A DNA stretch of 36,348 nt from Pseudobdellovibrionaceae bacterium (GTDB taxonomy: Bacteria; Bdellovibrionota; Bdellovibrionia; Bdellovibrionales; Bdellovibrionaceae). The stretch spans positions 1 to 36,348 of the forward strand of contig JAHBUU010000010.1 of NCBI GenBank assembly GCA_019637895.1, written 5' to 3'. Shown piece after piece: positions 1 through 7,771 of the stretch (its first letter is position 1; the number at the start of each line of letters is the position of its first letter). Under the pieces are notes generated by a model. The model was given only the letters and a program-made list of their open reading frames with translations. It did no database searches and was not told where the DNA came from. The translations under genes and the position numbers were made by a program.

Positions 1-32
1 TGATTTTTTCCCATTTGGAAAGGACCGCTTTC

Positions 33-1433
33 ATGCCGTCGCAAGAGAGATTGAGCGTCATCGTTCTGGCTGCGGGCAAAGGGACTCGAATGAAGTCCCC
101 GCTGCCGAAAGTTCTTCACCCGGTTGCCGGTCGTCCGATGCTTGAAAGTGTCGTCCGTGCCGCCAAAGGTGCCGGAGCCGAAGAGGTTCGCATCGTCGTC
201 GGTCACGGCTCGCAATTGGTGAAAACGGTCGCCGAAAACTGGGGTGTGACTTGCTGTGAGCAAAAAGAACAGCTCGGAACCGCAGACGCCGTTAAATCGG
301 CGCGCTTGAATGATCTTGAAGGTGATGTCGTCATCATGAATGGTGATCATCCTTTGATCGAGGCCGAAGACATTCGCGCCTTCGTCGCCGAATTTCGCAA
401 ACACAAAGCGGATCTCGCCGTGGTGACGTCCGACCTGAAAGAGCCGGGCCAGTTTGGTCGAATCATCCGCCACCAGGGTCAGATGGTCGCCATTGTCGAG
501 GCCAAAGATGCCTCCGCCGATACGCTCAAGATCCGCGAGGTCAATACGGGCATTTATGTGGTGAAGGCCTCGGTCCTCCGAAACGACATCGAGCGTATCC
601 AGAACAAGAACTCCAAAGGTGAATATTATCTCACGGACATCATCGCGATCTCTCTGGCTCATCAGCGCGAGGTCGAGGCGATCAAGGCTTCGCCAAAAGT
701 TGCCGTCGGTGTGAATACCCAGGAGGAACTGGCCCGCGCCACTCGCAAGATTCATTTGCGCAAGATCCGCCGTCTGATGGAAGAGGGCGTGGTGGTGATC
801 GATCCGAAAAGCACTTATGTCGAAGAAGCCGTCAAGATCGGCCCCGGCTCTGTTTTGTACCCGGGCTGTTTCCTGCGCGGCCGGACTCAGATCGGTTCCT
901 TCTCGGTGATCGAATCCAACGTATTCATTTCCGATAGTGAGATCGGGGACAGTGTGCAGATTCGCGCCGGGAGCTATCTCGAAAGTGCCAAGGTCCATTC
1001 GAAGTGCTCGGTTGGCCCTTATGCGCGGCTGCGGCCCGAGACCGTCATGCACGAAGAATCGCAAGTTGGAAATTTTGTTGAACTCAAAAAGGTCAGCTTC
1101 GGCAAAAAGTCCAAAGCGGGCCATTTGACTTACTTGGGTGACGCCGAGATCGGCGAGAATGTGAATATCGGCTGCGGAACGATCACTTGCAACTACGCCG
1201 CCGATCGCAAGAAATACAAAACCAAAATTGGAAACAATGTTTTTGTCGGCAGCGATTCGCAATTCGTGGCCCCTGTGAGCGTCGGCGATCATGCCGTGAT
1301 CGGGTCCGGTTCGACGATCACGAAAGACGTGCCTGAGCACGCTCTGGCTGTTGCTCGTGCGAAACAGTTCGTCAAAGAGAACTACACTCCCAAGGCCCCT
1401 GCTGCCGAAGCCCCTGAGAAAAAAGAGGACTAG
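33..1433 (+). CDS. glmU: Bifunctional UDP-GlcNAc pyrophosphorylase / glucosamine-1-phosphate acetyltransferase
   Basis: GlmU acetylates glucosamine-1-phosphate and then uridylates it to UDP-GlcNAc, the cytoplasmic precursor of peptidoglycan and LPS. The N-terminal half carries the nucleotidyltransferase signature LAAGKGTRM followed by PLPKVLHP, the EQLGTADA uridine-binding stretch and NGDHPLI. The C-terminal half is a left-handed beta-helix of hexapeptide repeats with the acetyltransferase segment AGHLTYLGDAEIG, which includes the catalytic His, and GCGTITCNY. A TTG at 15 would add six residues, but ATG at 33 is preferred because a GGAAAGG Shine-Dalgarno lies about 9 bases upstream. About 466 residues, normal for the family. 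The acidic, alanine/proline-rich C-terminus looks disordered. glmS starts 4 bases after the stop, so the two genes form an operon that supplies consecutive steps of one pathway. Confidence 0.97.
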   Translation: MPSQERLSVIVLAAGKGTRMKSPLPKVLHPVAGRPMLESVVRAAKGAGAEEVRIVVGHGSQLVKTVAENWGVTCCEQKEQLGTADAVKSARLNDLEGDVVIMNGDHPLIEAEDIRAFVAEFRKHKADLAVVTSDLKEPGQFGRIIRHQGQMVAIVEAKDASADTLKIREVNTGIYVVKASVLRNDIERIQNKNSKGEYYLTDIIAISLAHQREVEAIKASPKVAVGVNTQEELARATRKIHLRKIRRLMEEGVVVIDPKSTYVEEAVKIGPGSVLYPGCFLRGRTQIGSFSVIESNVFISDSEIGDSVQIRAGSYLESAKVHSKCSVGPYARLRPETVMHEESQVGNFVELKKVSFGKKSKAGHLTYLGDAEIGENVNIGCGTITCNYAADRKKYKTKIGNNVFVGSDSQFVAPVSVGDHAVIGSGSTITKDVPEHALAVARAKQFVKENYTPKAPAAEAPEKKED

Positions 1434-1436
1434 TTT

Positions 1437-3320
1437 ATGTGCGGAATTGTTGGATATCTCGGCCCTATGAATCCCAAAGACGTCATCGTCGCGGGTTTGA
1501 AAAAACTTGAATATCGCGGTTATGACAGCGCGGGTGTCGCCATTCTTCATCAGGGAAAAACCAAACGCGTCCGCGCCGAGGGGAAACTCAAAGCTCTCGA
1601 AGAAAAGCTGCAAGCAGAGCCTTTCGATGGTCATCTGGGAATCGGTCATACACGCTGGGCGACCCATGGTGGTCCGTCCGAACGGAATGCTCACCCTCAC
1701 CAAGTGCGCGGGATCAGCCTTGTTCATAACGGAATCATTGAAAACTACGCTGACATTCGCGAAGCGCTGCTCGCCCGCGGAGCCGAGATTTCGTCTGACA
1801 CCGATTCCGAGCTGGTGGCCCACTTGCTGGCTGAAGAAGTCGAAAAAACAGGTTCCTTGCTCAAGTCCGTTCAAAACATCTTGGATCGGATTCACGGGGC
1901 CTTTTCCATCGTGGCGATGTGGGATCAGGATCCCGAAACGATGGTGGCCTTCAAAGATGGGCCTCCGCTGGTGGTCGGTCTTGGGGACAATCAAACCTTT
2001 GTGGTGAGCGACGTCCAAGCCTGCTTGCAATACACCAAGAAGTTCATCTATCTCGATGACCGCGAAGTGGTGCACGTTCATAAAAACAAAGTCCAAGTGT
2101 ATTCGGCCAAGGGCGAACCTTTGACGAAAAAAGTCGTCGAAGTCGACTGGAGCGAAGAGGCCGTTGAAAAACAAGGCCACGCCCACTTCATGCTAAAGGA
2201 AATCTATGAGCAGCCGCGTTCGGTGGCCGCCGCCATGGAGCCTCATCTCGACATCGACAAATTCAAAGTGCGTCTGAAGCGAGTCGGTTTCAATCAGCCC
2301 TTGGAGCGTCTCGAAGGACTGGATATCGAGGCCGACTGGCAGAACACCCAGAAGGTTTTGAAAGGTGTCGAACGCATTTTCATGATCGCTTGTGGAACGT
2401 CCAATTACGCAGCGATGGTCGGCAAATACTTGTTGGAAAAAATCGCCAAGGTGCCGGTGGAAACCGACATCGCCAGCGAGTTCCGTTACCGTGATCCCGT
2501 TTTGCCTCCGAATACTTTGGTTATGACGATTTCCCAGTCAGGGGAAACGGCAGACACCTTGGCCGCGATCCGTTTGGCGAAAGAAAAAGGGGCTTTGACC
2601 CTGAGTCTTTGCAACGTGCGCGGTTCCAGCATCGATCGCGAAGCTCATGGGCATTTGTACATGAACTCCGGTCCTGAAATCGGCGTTGCGAGTACCAAGG
2701 CCTTCACCTCGACGCTGACGGTGTTGAACTGTTTCGCCGCTGCTTTCGGACAAATCAAAGGAACGATTTCGCCCGGCGAAGAAAAAACCTATGTTCAAGC
2801 CTTGCTGGCCACACCTTCGCAGCTCGAAGGAGTTCTTGCCTATGACAAGTACTTCAGCGAAACCGCTGAGGTTCTGAAAACCTACAAAGGCTTTTTGTAC
2901 ATGGGCCGCGGAGTTAGTTTCCCGATCGCCATGGAAGGGGCGCTCAAGTTGAAAGAGCTCGCCTATCTTCATGCCGAAGGTTACGCCGCAGGCGAAATGA
3001 AGCACGGCCCTCTGGCCTTGATCGACGAGCGCATGGCAATCATCATGCTTGTTCCTGAAGATGGCCTTTATGAAAAATCCATGAGCAACCTCGAAGAAGC
3101 ACGAGCCCGAGGCGGAAAAATCATCGCCCTCGGAACCGGCGAAGACGAAAAACTCCGCCGCGTGAGTGCTGAATACTTGCCGTTGCCGAAAGCACTGTGG
3201 ACCGTGAATCCCATTCTGTCCGTCGTGCCTCTGCAACTCATGGCCTATCACCTCGCGGACAATCTGGGTTACGACGTCGATCAACCGCGAAACCTCGCAA
3301 AGTCAGTCACCGTCGAGTAA
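1437..3320 (+). CDS. glmS: Glutamine--fructose-6-phosphate aminotransferase (isomerizing)
   Basis: GlmS converts fructose-6-phosphate and glutamine to glucosamine-6-phosphate, the entry step of amino-sugar synthesis. The protein starts MCGIVGYLG, so Cys2 becomes the N-terminal nucleophile of the class II glutaminase domain; TRWATHG and HNGIIENY follow. Two SIS sugar-isomerase domains come next, with SQSGETADT in the first and AMEGALKLKELAYLHAEGY in the second. The C-terminus DQPRNLAKSVTVE is the very conserved family ending that closes over the active site. At 627 residues it is slightly longer than the E. coli enzyme. It sits 4 bases behind glmU. No riboswitch-ribozyme is possible in so short a gap, so any control of this operon lies upstream of the window. 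Confidence 0.97.
   Translation: MCGIVGYLGPMNPKDVIVAGLKKLEYRGYDSAGVAILHQGKTKRVRAEGKLKALEEKLQAEPFDGHLGIGHTRWATHGGPSERNAHPHQVRGISLVHNGIIENYADIREALLARGAEISSDTDSELVAHLLAEEVEKTGSLLKSVQNILDRIHGAFSIVAMWDQDPETMVAFKDGPPLVVGLGDNQTFVVSDVQACLQYTKKFIYLDDREVVHVHKNKVQVYSAKGEPLTKKVVEVDWSEEAVEKQGHAHFMLKEIYEQPRSVAAAMEPHLDIDKFKVRLKRVGFNQPLERLEGLDIEADWQNTQKVLKGVERIFMIACGTSNYAAMVGKYLLEKIAKVPVETDIASEFRYRDPVLPPNTLVMTISQSGETADTLAAIRLAKEKGALTLSLCNVRGSSIDREAHGHLYMNSGPEIGVASTKAFTSTLTVLNCFAAAFGQIKGTISPGEEKTYVQALLATPSQLEGVLAYDKYFSETAEVLKTYKGFLYMGRGVSFPIAMEGALKLKELAYLHAEGYAAGEMKHGPLALIDERMAIIMLVPEDGLYEKSMSNLEEARARGGKIIALGTGEDEKLRRVSAEYLPLPKALWTVNPILSVVPLQLMAYHLADNLGYDVDQPRNLAKSVTVE
3282..3320 (+). other. Potential Tn7-type attachment target (attTn7-like) at glmS 3' end
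   Basis: Tn7 TnsD recognises the conserved last codons of glmS (encoding NLAKSVTVE) and directs insertion about 25 bases past the stop. Those codons are present here in conserved form. No Tn7 genes or Tn7 end repeats are visible, but a fold-back repeat begins 14 bases after the stop, inside the zone where such elements land. Recognition is an inference; only the coding conservation is seen. Confidence 0.4.
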
Positions 3321-3333
3321 CCGTTCTCGAATC

Positions 3334-3554
3334 CAACCCGAGTTTTCCGAGGGGCTTTGGGTGCCAAGGGGCCGGTAGGCCCTGCCCTTTTCGGAGGACC
3401 CGCTCGTCCTTGAGCTATGACCGGGATTTTCATTCTGGGATCGCCTGTCGGCGTTCCCAGAATGAAAAACGCGTCACGCTTCCCGGATGTCCTCCGAAAA
3501 GGGCAGGGCCTACCGGCCCCTTGGCACCCAAAGCCCCTCGGAAAACCCGGGTTG
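3334..3554. repeat. Fold-back repeat 1: 66-base inverted arms around a structured core
   Basis: Arms 3334-3399 and 3489-3554 are reverse complements over 66 bases with a single mismatch (CCCGAG against CCCGGG). The 89-base interior holds a second hairpin at 3427-3468: a 14-base-pair stem, a 1-1 mismatch, a CGCC/GGCG stem and a 4-base loop. The block 3427-3497 recurs in inverted orientation at 36277-36347. The element lies between the convergent genes glmS and mltF, so it could also act as a transcription terminator. Small open frames across it are treated as by-products of the palindrome. Together with the neighbouring repeat it fills the 519-base gap, which has no credible gene. Confidence 0.9.
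3427..3468. repeat. Core hairpin of the dispersed repeat, copy 1
   Basis: TTTTCATTCTGGGA at 3427-3440 pairs perfectly with 3455-3468, and CGCC at 3442-3445 pairs with GGCG at 3450-3453. The flanking A and T tracts make it look like a bidirectional intrinsic terminator. It aligns base for base with the hairpin at 36306-36347, with compensated stem substitutions. Confidence 0.85.
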
Positions 3555-3642
3555 AAGTTCGCGATCAATTTCTTATTTTTAAAGTTCAAGAATGGCAGAG
3601 TTTCCGCGTTCCCCTTCTCTCTTTCTCAAATTCAACGATGAC

Positions 3643-3803
3643 CCTCTTTGATTTGTTTTTTTGGGTTGGGGGGATGGGCCCTCTCTGACTGGAGGGACCT
3701 CTGTGGCCACGACGGGAATCCCCACAGTAGAGCCCATGGATGGGCGTGTCCCTCCAGTCAGAGAGGGCCCATCCCCCCAACCCAAAAAAACAAATCAAAG
3801 AGG
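3643..3803. repeat. Fold-back repeat 2: perfect 56-base inverted repeat
   Basis: 3643-3698 and 3748-3803 are exact reverse complements over 56 bases, separated by 49 bases. The spacer has its own small dyads: CTGTGG with CCACAG, and GCCCAT-GG-ATGGGC. The right arm ends 36 bases past the mltF stop, so it may terminate mltF transcription. The loop-proximal arm ends (GGAGGGAC and GTCCCTCC) resemble those of fold-back repeat 1 (GGAGGAC and GTCCTCC), but the arms otherwise differ. Perfect identity implies recent formation, gene conversion, or possibly a fold-back assembly artefact. Confidence 0.9.
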
Positions 3804-3839
3804 CGCACCGCCACAATCTCAGTCAGCAGGAAGGAAAAA

Positions 3840-5228
3840 TCAGTCAATGATTCGCCAGAGACTGTGAAAGCCTCTGACTCGTTCGACGAATTGGACGGTT
3901 TCGCGGCCGCGGGCCATGCCGAGGGGCAGAGTGGCGGCGACTTCGCGATCTTCAAGGAGAGGATAAACCATTTTCAGATGGCGCCATGAGTAGGGGTTCA
4001 ATCCCTTGCGGAGCGCGAGAGTTTGGGCGCCTCGCAGGTGACCGAGGCCCGAGTTGTAGGCGGCCAGAGCGAGAGCGAGTCTTTCTTGGGGATCGAGGTG
4101 GCGAGGCATTCGATTCAGCAAGTAGCGTAGGTAGTACGAACCGCCCCAGATGCTTTGTTGAGGGTCGGTGCGGTCTTCGATGCCGACGGCGCGAGCGGTT
4201 TCATGAGTCAGTTGCATCATGCCGCGAACGCCGGTGAAGCTGCGGGCGTCTGGATTCCATTGCGACTCTTGATAGGCGATGGAGGCGACGAGTTTCCAAT
4301 CCAGGTGGTGCTCTTTTGCGGAACTCAGGAAAGAGCTCTTAAACTCGGGAAATCGCGAACGCAGATTCAGCAGAAACCTTTGGGCGTCATGGCGATCCAA
4401 TTCCGAAAGATTCGCATGGTGGTGATCCTGGATCCGCATGATTTCGTCATCTCGGCTCGCTCGTTGAAACCAGGCGTGCATCAAGGAGGCCAGATCCGAG
4501 CGGTCGTTATTGATGAGCCAGCTCAAGCCCCTCTGCGCGGTCATCGGCTGGTCGATTTTTTCGACCTTCGAGGACAGACGGGCATACAGAGAGCCATCAA
4601 TGTTTTCAGCAAAGGCGCAGTCCAGAGTTCCTTCGTGCATGTTTTGGAACAGCGGACGAAGTCGGTCTTGGTTTTCAAGTCTCAGCTTGATGTCAGGGAC
4701 GATCCATCGCAGGCGAGTGTCCACGGCTCCGATATTGTCCTTGGTCAAAAGGGCCACTCGCAGGTCGGCCAGGTCCGAGACATGGCGAACCTTGAGTTTG
4801 CGGCGGCAAAAAAGGCTGAGGTGGCTTTCTTCGAAGACCGGGCCTTGCAAGAAGGCCGTTCGACGGCTTTCTTGGGCCCAGAGGCGCCCGGCGGCGACGT
4901 CGCCTTCACCTTTGCGAAGGGCTCCAATCAGGGCTTCCAGGCTATCTTTTGGAATGAAGCTGATTTTCAGACCATAGGTGTCCGCGAAGTGGGTGAGCAG
5001 TTCCCGCTCCAACCCTTTGCGGGGGCCGGCTCGGCGAGGCTCATCCACCAGGGGATGCTTAAGAGTGAGGACCCGGACTTCACCGCGCTCTTTCACTTTG
5101 GAAGCGAGCTCGGCTTCATTCCAGGAGATCCCGTCGCAGCCGTTCATGCTGGTCACAAAGAAAGAAAGGCCCAAGGCGATCCCCAGGCGTCCCAAGCGAC
5201 GTGACGGGTCTAAAATACTGAAACCCAT
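3840..5228 (-). CDS. mltF: MltF-like membrane-bound lytic murein transglycosylase (lipoprotein)
   Basis: MltF enzymes cleave peptidoglycan glycan strands non-hydrolytically from the outer-membrane inner face. From ATG 5228 the 462-residue protein has a basic start, a hydrophobic stretch and a lipobox-like MNGC (Cys31), suggesting lipidation. Residues about 45-260 resemble a family 3 periplasmic solute-binding domain (RGEVRVLTL, then FIPKDSLEALIGALRKGEGDVAAG). Residues about 300-440 are an SLT lysozyme-like domain with AYQESQWNPDA, where Glu321 is the expected catalytic acid, then GVRGMMQLT and AAYNSGLGH. This order, solute-binding then SLT, defines MltF. A longer TTG start at 5267 would place 13 residues before the signal peptide and is less likely. 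It is divergent from the S1/P1 nuclease gene and convergent with glmS. Confidence 0.9.
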   Translation of the reverse strand: MGFSILDPSRRLGRLGIALGLSFFVTSMNGCDGISWNEAELASKVKERGEVRVLTLKHPLVDEPRRAGPRKGLERELLTHFADTYGLKISFIPKDSLEALIGALRKGEGDVAAGRLWAQESRRTAFLQGPVFEESHLSLFCRRKLKVRHVSDLADLRVALLTKDNIGAVDTRLRWIVPDIKLRLENQDRLRPLFQNMHEGTLDCAFAENIDGSLYARLSSKVEKIDQPMTAQRGLSWLINNDRSDLASLMHAWFQRASRDDEIMRIQDHHHANLSELDRHDAQRFLLNLRSRFPEFKSSFLSSAKEHHLDWKLVASIAYQESQWNPDARSFTGVRGMMQLTHETARAVGIEDRTDPQQSIWGGSYYLRYLLNRMPRHLDPQERLALALAAYNSGLGHLRGAQTLALRKGLNPYSWRHLKMVYPLLEDREVAATLPLGMARGRETVQFVERVRGFHSLWRIID

Positions 5229-5357
5229 GAGTCTCGGGGGAGTATCCAAATAAGAGGCAGAGTGCAAGACACAGGGCTTTTTCGTCAGGATCAGGTCAAT
5301 TTTTCAAGGAGCTCCGGGTCAAGAGCCACCTTTTTCAGAGATCCTTATAGGAAAAAC

Positions 5358-5371
5358 GCATCAAATGATGC
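5358..5371. promoter_or_regulatory. Short palindrome in the mltF / nuclease divergent region
   Basis: GCATCA-AA-TGATGC lies in the roughly 170-base gap between the divergent mltF and nuclease starts, 29 bases before the nuclease GTG. It could be an operator half-site pair, but no known regulator motif is recognised. No convincing -35/-10 pair was seen in this gap. Confidence 0.25.
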
Positions 5372-5399
5372 ATGAATTGCATAACAAAAAGGGGGCCGT

Positions 5400-6353
5400 G
5401 TGAGGGGTGTATCACGGATTTTGGGTTTTTCTTTCTTGTTGGTCGCGATGGCTCAAGCCGCTTGGGGCTGGGGGCAAATCGGACACCGGGCGAGCGGTTA
5501 TGTCGCCGAGGCCTTCCTGACCCCTCAGTCCAAACAGGCTCTCCAGCAGCTTCTCGGTAAACAGCGTCTCGCGGACATTTCGACTTGGGCCGACACCCTT
5601 CGCGGTGACGAGACCCTCAAGCACATCTCTCCTTATCATTATGAAAGCGTGCGTGAAGGCACGGCTTACTTGGACCATCTTCGCCGTCTGTCCCACGATG
5701 AAATTGCTCGTGGGGGCGTTTTGCAGGCGATTCTGGTGGCCGAGCGCCAAATGGAAGATCCCAAGGTTCCCATGAAACAGAAAGAGATCGCTTTGCGCTT
5801 TCTGGTTCACTTCATCGGCGATCTGCACCAGCCTCTGCATTCTGGTCGTCCCGAAGACAAAGGTGGAAATGCGATCCGCGTGAAGTGGTTCGGTTTCGAC
5901 GGATCCCTGCACTCGATTTGGGATACCGGCATGATCCTCTCTGGTCATGACGACATTTTCGGTCGTCGCGAAAACAACGTCGATCAATCCCTCGTCTACG
6001 CTCGTAAGCTCTTGGAAACCCATCGCGGTCTGATGCAGCCTCGGGCGACTCGTGACAATCCGGAAGCCTGGTTGATGGAGTCCGTGCAGTCCCGCGTTCC
6101 GGCTTACAATACGGATTACAAAAACAACCCGATGGCTTATCAGGAACGGAACCTGCCGACGATTGATGGTCGTGTCTATGCGGCGGGCCTGAGAATCGCG
6201 GACGTTCTGAACCGGATTTTCGCAAACGTGGCTCCGCCGGATTCACAAACTTTGCTGGTGAAAAACATCGAAGCCTTGATCGGAAAGATCGAAAGCATCA
6301 TCACACTCGGTCCGCGCAAGCCGGCCGGTCCTTCCCAAGAATACTGGCACTAA
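5400..6353 (+). CDS. Secreted S1/P1 family nuclease
   Basis: S1/P1 nucleases are trinuclear-zinc enzymes that degrade single-stranded DNA and RNA. The signal peptide (residues 1-23) can be cut at AWG|WGQIGH so that Trp24 becomes the mature N-terminus, as in nuclease P1 (WGALGH). All expected zinc ligands are visible: Trp24, His29, Asp65 (STWAD), His80 (SPYHYE), His137, Asp141 and His147 (HFIGDLHQPLH), and His171 and Asp175 (HSIWD). The spacings 137-141-147 and 171-175 match those of P1. At 317 residues it has normal length. The GTG start at 5400 has an AGGGGG Shine-Dalgarno directly upstream. It lies beside a lytic transglycosylase; a role in digesting external or prey nucleic acid is an inference. 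Confidence 0.93.
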   Translation: MRGVSRILGFSFLLVAMAQAAWGWGQIGHRASGYVAEAFLTPQSKQALQQLLGKQRLADISTWADTLRGDETLKHISPYHYESVREGTAYLDHLRRLSHDEIARGGVLQAILVAERQMEDPKVPMKQKEIALRFLVHFIGDLHQPLHSGRPEDKGGNAIRVKWFGFDGSLHSIWDTGMILSGHDDIFGRRENNVDQSLVYARKLLETHRGLMQPRATRDNPEAWLMESVQSRVPAYNTDYKNNPMAYQERNLPTIDGRVYAAGLRIADVLNRIFANVAPPDSQTLLVKNIEALIGKIESIITLGPRKPAGPSQEYWH

Positions 6354-6372
6354 GCGGTTCTTCGGAAACGAT

Positions 6373-6403
6373 AAAAAAAGGGACCTCGTGAGGTCCCTTT
6401 TTT
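6373..6403. terminator. Bidirectional rho-independent terminator
   Basis: GGGACCTC-GT-GAGGTCCC with seven A upstream and six T downstream lies between the convergent nuclease and trmFO genes, 20 bases after the nuclease stop. The symmetric A/T flanks allow it to work for both strands. Confidence 0.9.
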
Positions 6404-6406
6404 ATT

Positions 6407-7717
6407 TTAAATCCAGGCTTCGAAAACCCGACGGGCTCTGGCGAGCTGCAGGTCTTTTTTGACGGCCTTTTTATGCCGTTGTTTTTTGAGCGCCAAGAGA
6501 TCGTCCCCTTCGAGGGGCGGGAACAGACCGAAGTTGATATTGGTGGGTTGAAAGCGTTCGGCCCTGGAGGGGTCGGTGATCGCTTCCAGCAGAGAGCCCA
6601 AGGCGGACGCCCGTGGAGGCGCTTCAAACTCCAAACCTTTGAGTCTTCTCTCGAGAAAGCGTGCGACGAGGATTCCGATACAGGTCGATTCGAAATAGCC
6701 TTCGACACCCGTGATCTGGCCCGCGAAAAAAAGCCAAGGATCATTCTGGCTCGAAAGATCGCGGTTCAGACGCTTCGGAGAGTTCACATACAGATTGCGA
6801 TGGATGCTTCCGAGTTTCAGGAATTCGGCGTTTTCGAGTCCAGGGATCATCCGGAAGACCCGGGTTTGCTCGCCATAGGCCATTCGAGTTTGGAAGCCGA
6901 CGATATTGTAGGCCGTGGCTTCCTTGTTGTCCTGACGAAGCTGGACGACGGCATGGGGTTCGCGGCCCGTGCGGGGATCCTTGAGGCCGACTGGTTTCAT
7001 GGGACCGAAGCGCGGTGTTTCCGGTCCTCGTTCCACCATCACTTCGATGGGCATGCAGCCTTCGAAAAACTCGGTGGTCTCGAAATGTTTCGGTTCGATT
7101 TTTCGAGCGTCGGTGATTTCTTTGATGAAGGTGTCGTATTCGTCCTTGCTCATCGGGCAGTTGAAATAATCGGCGGTGCCTTTGTCGTAGCGATCCTGTT
7201 TCCAGGCGATCTCGGTGTTGATCGTGTCGGCATCGATGATCGGGGCGATGGCATCAAAGAAGTACAGGAATTCGTCGCCGAAATGTTTCCGCAGGTCTTC
7301 GGCAAGCGACTCATGGGTCAGGGGGCCTGTCGCGATCACTGTGGGACGGGGAACCTGATCCAAAGACAAAACGGGTTCATGGTGAATCTCGATGCGAGGA
7401 TGAGCTTTGATTCTGGCCGTGATCGACGCCGCGAATTTTTCGCGGTCAACGCCGAGAGCCTGGCCTGCGGGAACGGCGGCGATTTTCGCCTCTTGCAGAA
7501 TGAAGCTCCCGAGCTTTTCAGCTTCCCATTTGAGCTGGCCGGGGGCCGACGCTTCTCCGAGGCTGCCGAAAGAGTTGGAGCAGACGAGTTCGGCGAAATC
7601 TCCGGTTTTATGTGCGGGGGTCATGACATGCTGTCGCATTTCGTAGAGCACAACGCTAAATCCTCGATCCGCCAACTGAAGGGCACACTCGCTGCCCGCG
7701 AGACCCGCGCCAACCAC
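6407..7717 (-). CDS. trmFO: Methylenetetrahydrofolate--tRNA-(uracil-54-C5)-methyltransferase, FAD-dependent
   Basis: TrmFO makes ribothymidine at tRNA position 54 using methylenetetrahydrofolate and FADH2. The N-terminus has the FAD dinucleotide-binding motif GAGLAGSE, then YEMRQHVMTPAHKT and the family-typical LVCSNSFGS. Further family segments are YFDAIAPIID, YFNCPMSKDEY and GRGPE-like EVMVERGPETPRFGPMKP, and near the end GQITGVEGYFES and PTNINFGLFPPL. The 436 residues are about normal. The only conventional start seen is GTG 7717, which removes the first residues of the Rossmann beta strand (in-frame KISVVGAG continues upstream without ATG, GTG or TTG), so the true start may be a rare codon. 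It is divergent from the DUF721 gene. Confidence 0.95.
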   Translation of the reverse strand: MVGAGLAGSECALQLADRGFSVVLYEMRQHVMTPAHKTGDFAELVCSNSFGSLGEASAPGQLKWEAEKLGSFILQEAKIAAVPAGQALGVDREKFAASITARIKAHPRIEIHHEPVLSLDQVPRPTVIATGPLTHESLAEDLRKHFGDEFLYFFDAIAPIIDADTINTEIAWKQDRYDKGTADYFNCPMSKDEYDTFIKEITDARKIEPKHFETTEFFEGCMPIEVMVERGPETPRFGPMKPVGLKDPRTGREPHAVVQLRQDNKEATAYNIVGFQTRMAYGEQTRVFRMIPGLENAEFLKLGSIHRNLYVNSPKRLNRDLSSQNDPWLFFAGQITGVEGYFESTCIGILVARFLERRLKGLEFEAPPRASALGSLLEAITDPSRAERFQPTNINFGLFPPLEGDDLLALKKQRHKKAVKKDLQLARARRVFEAWI

Positions 7718-7771
7718 GGAAATCTTGGAATTTTGGGTGAATTGCGGGGTTCCTATGATACACCTCGAACG

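Noticed and set aside
1434-1436. glmS riboswitch-ribozyme
   Set aside because: glmS follows glmU by 3 bases, leaving no room for the ribozyme.
3197-3816. Several small open frames in the glmS-mltF gap, one with STVTDFARFRG
   Set aside because: They arise from the inverted repeats and from antisense reading of the conserved glmS end; similar translations near 36112-36339 reflect the DNA repeat, not a protein family.
3321-3839. CRISPR array
   Set aside because: The repeated segments are inverted, not regularly spaced direct repeats, and no cas genes are nearby.
4155-5204. 349-codon plus-strand open frame
   Set aside because: Antisense to the MltF-like gene, which has catalytic and signal-peptide evidence.
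6473-7771. Long plus-strand open frame running into the DUF721 gene
   Set aside because: It is antisense to the well-supported trmFO; only the part from ATG 7772 shows a conserved protein domain.
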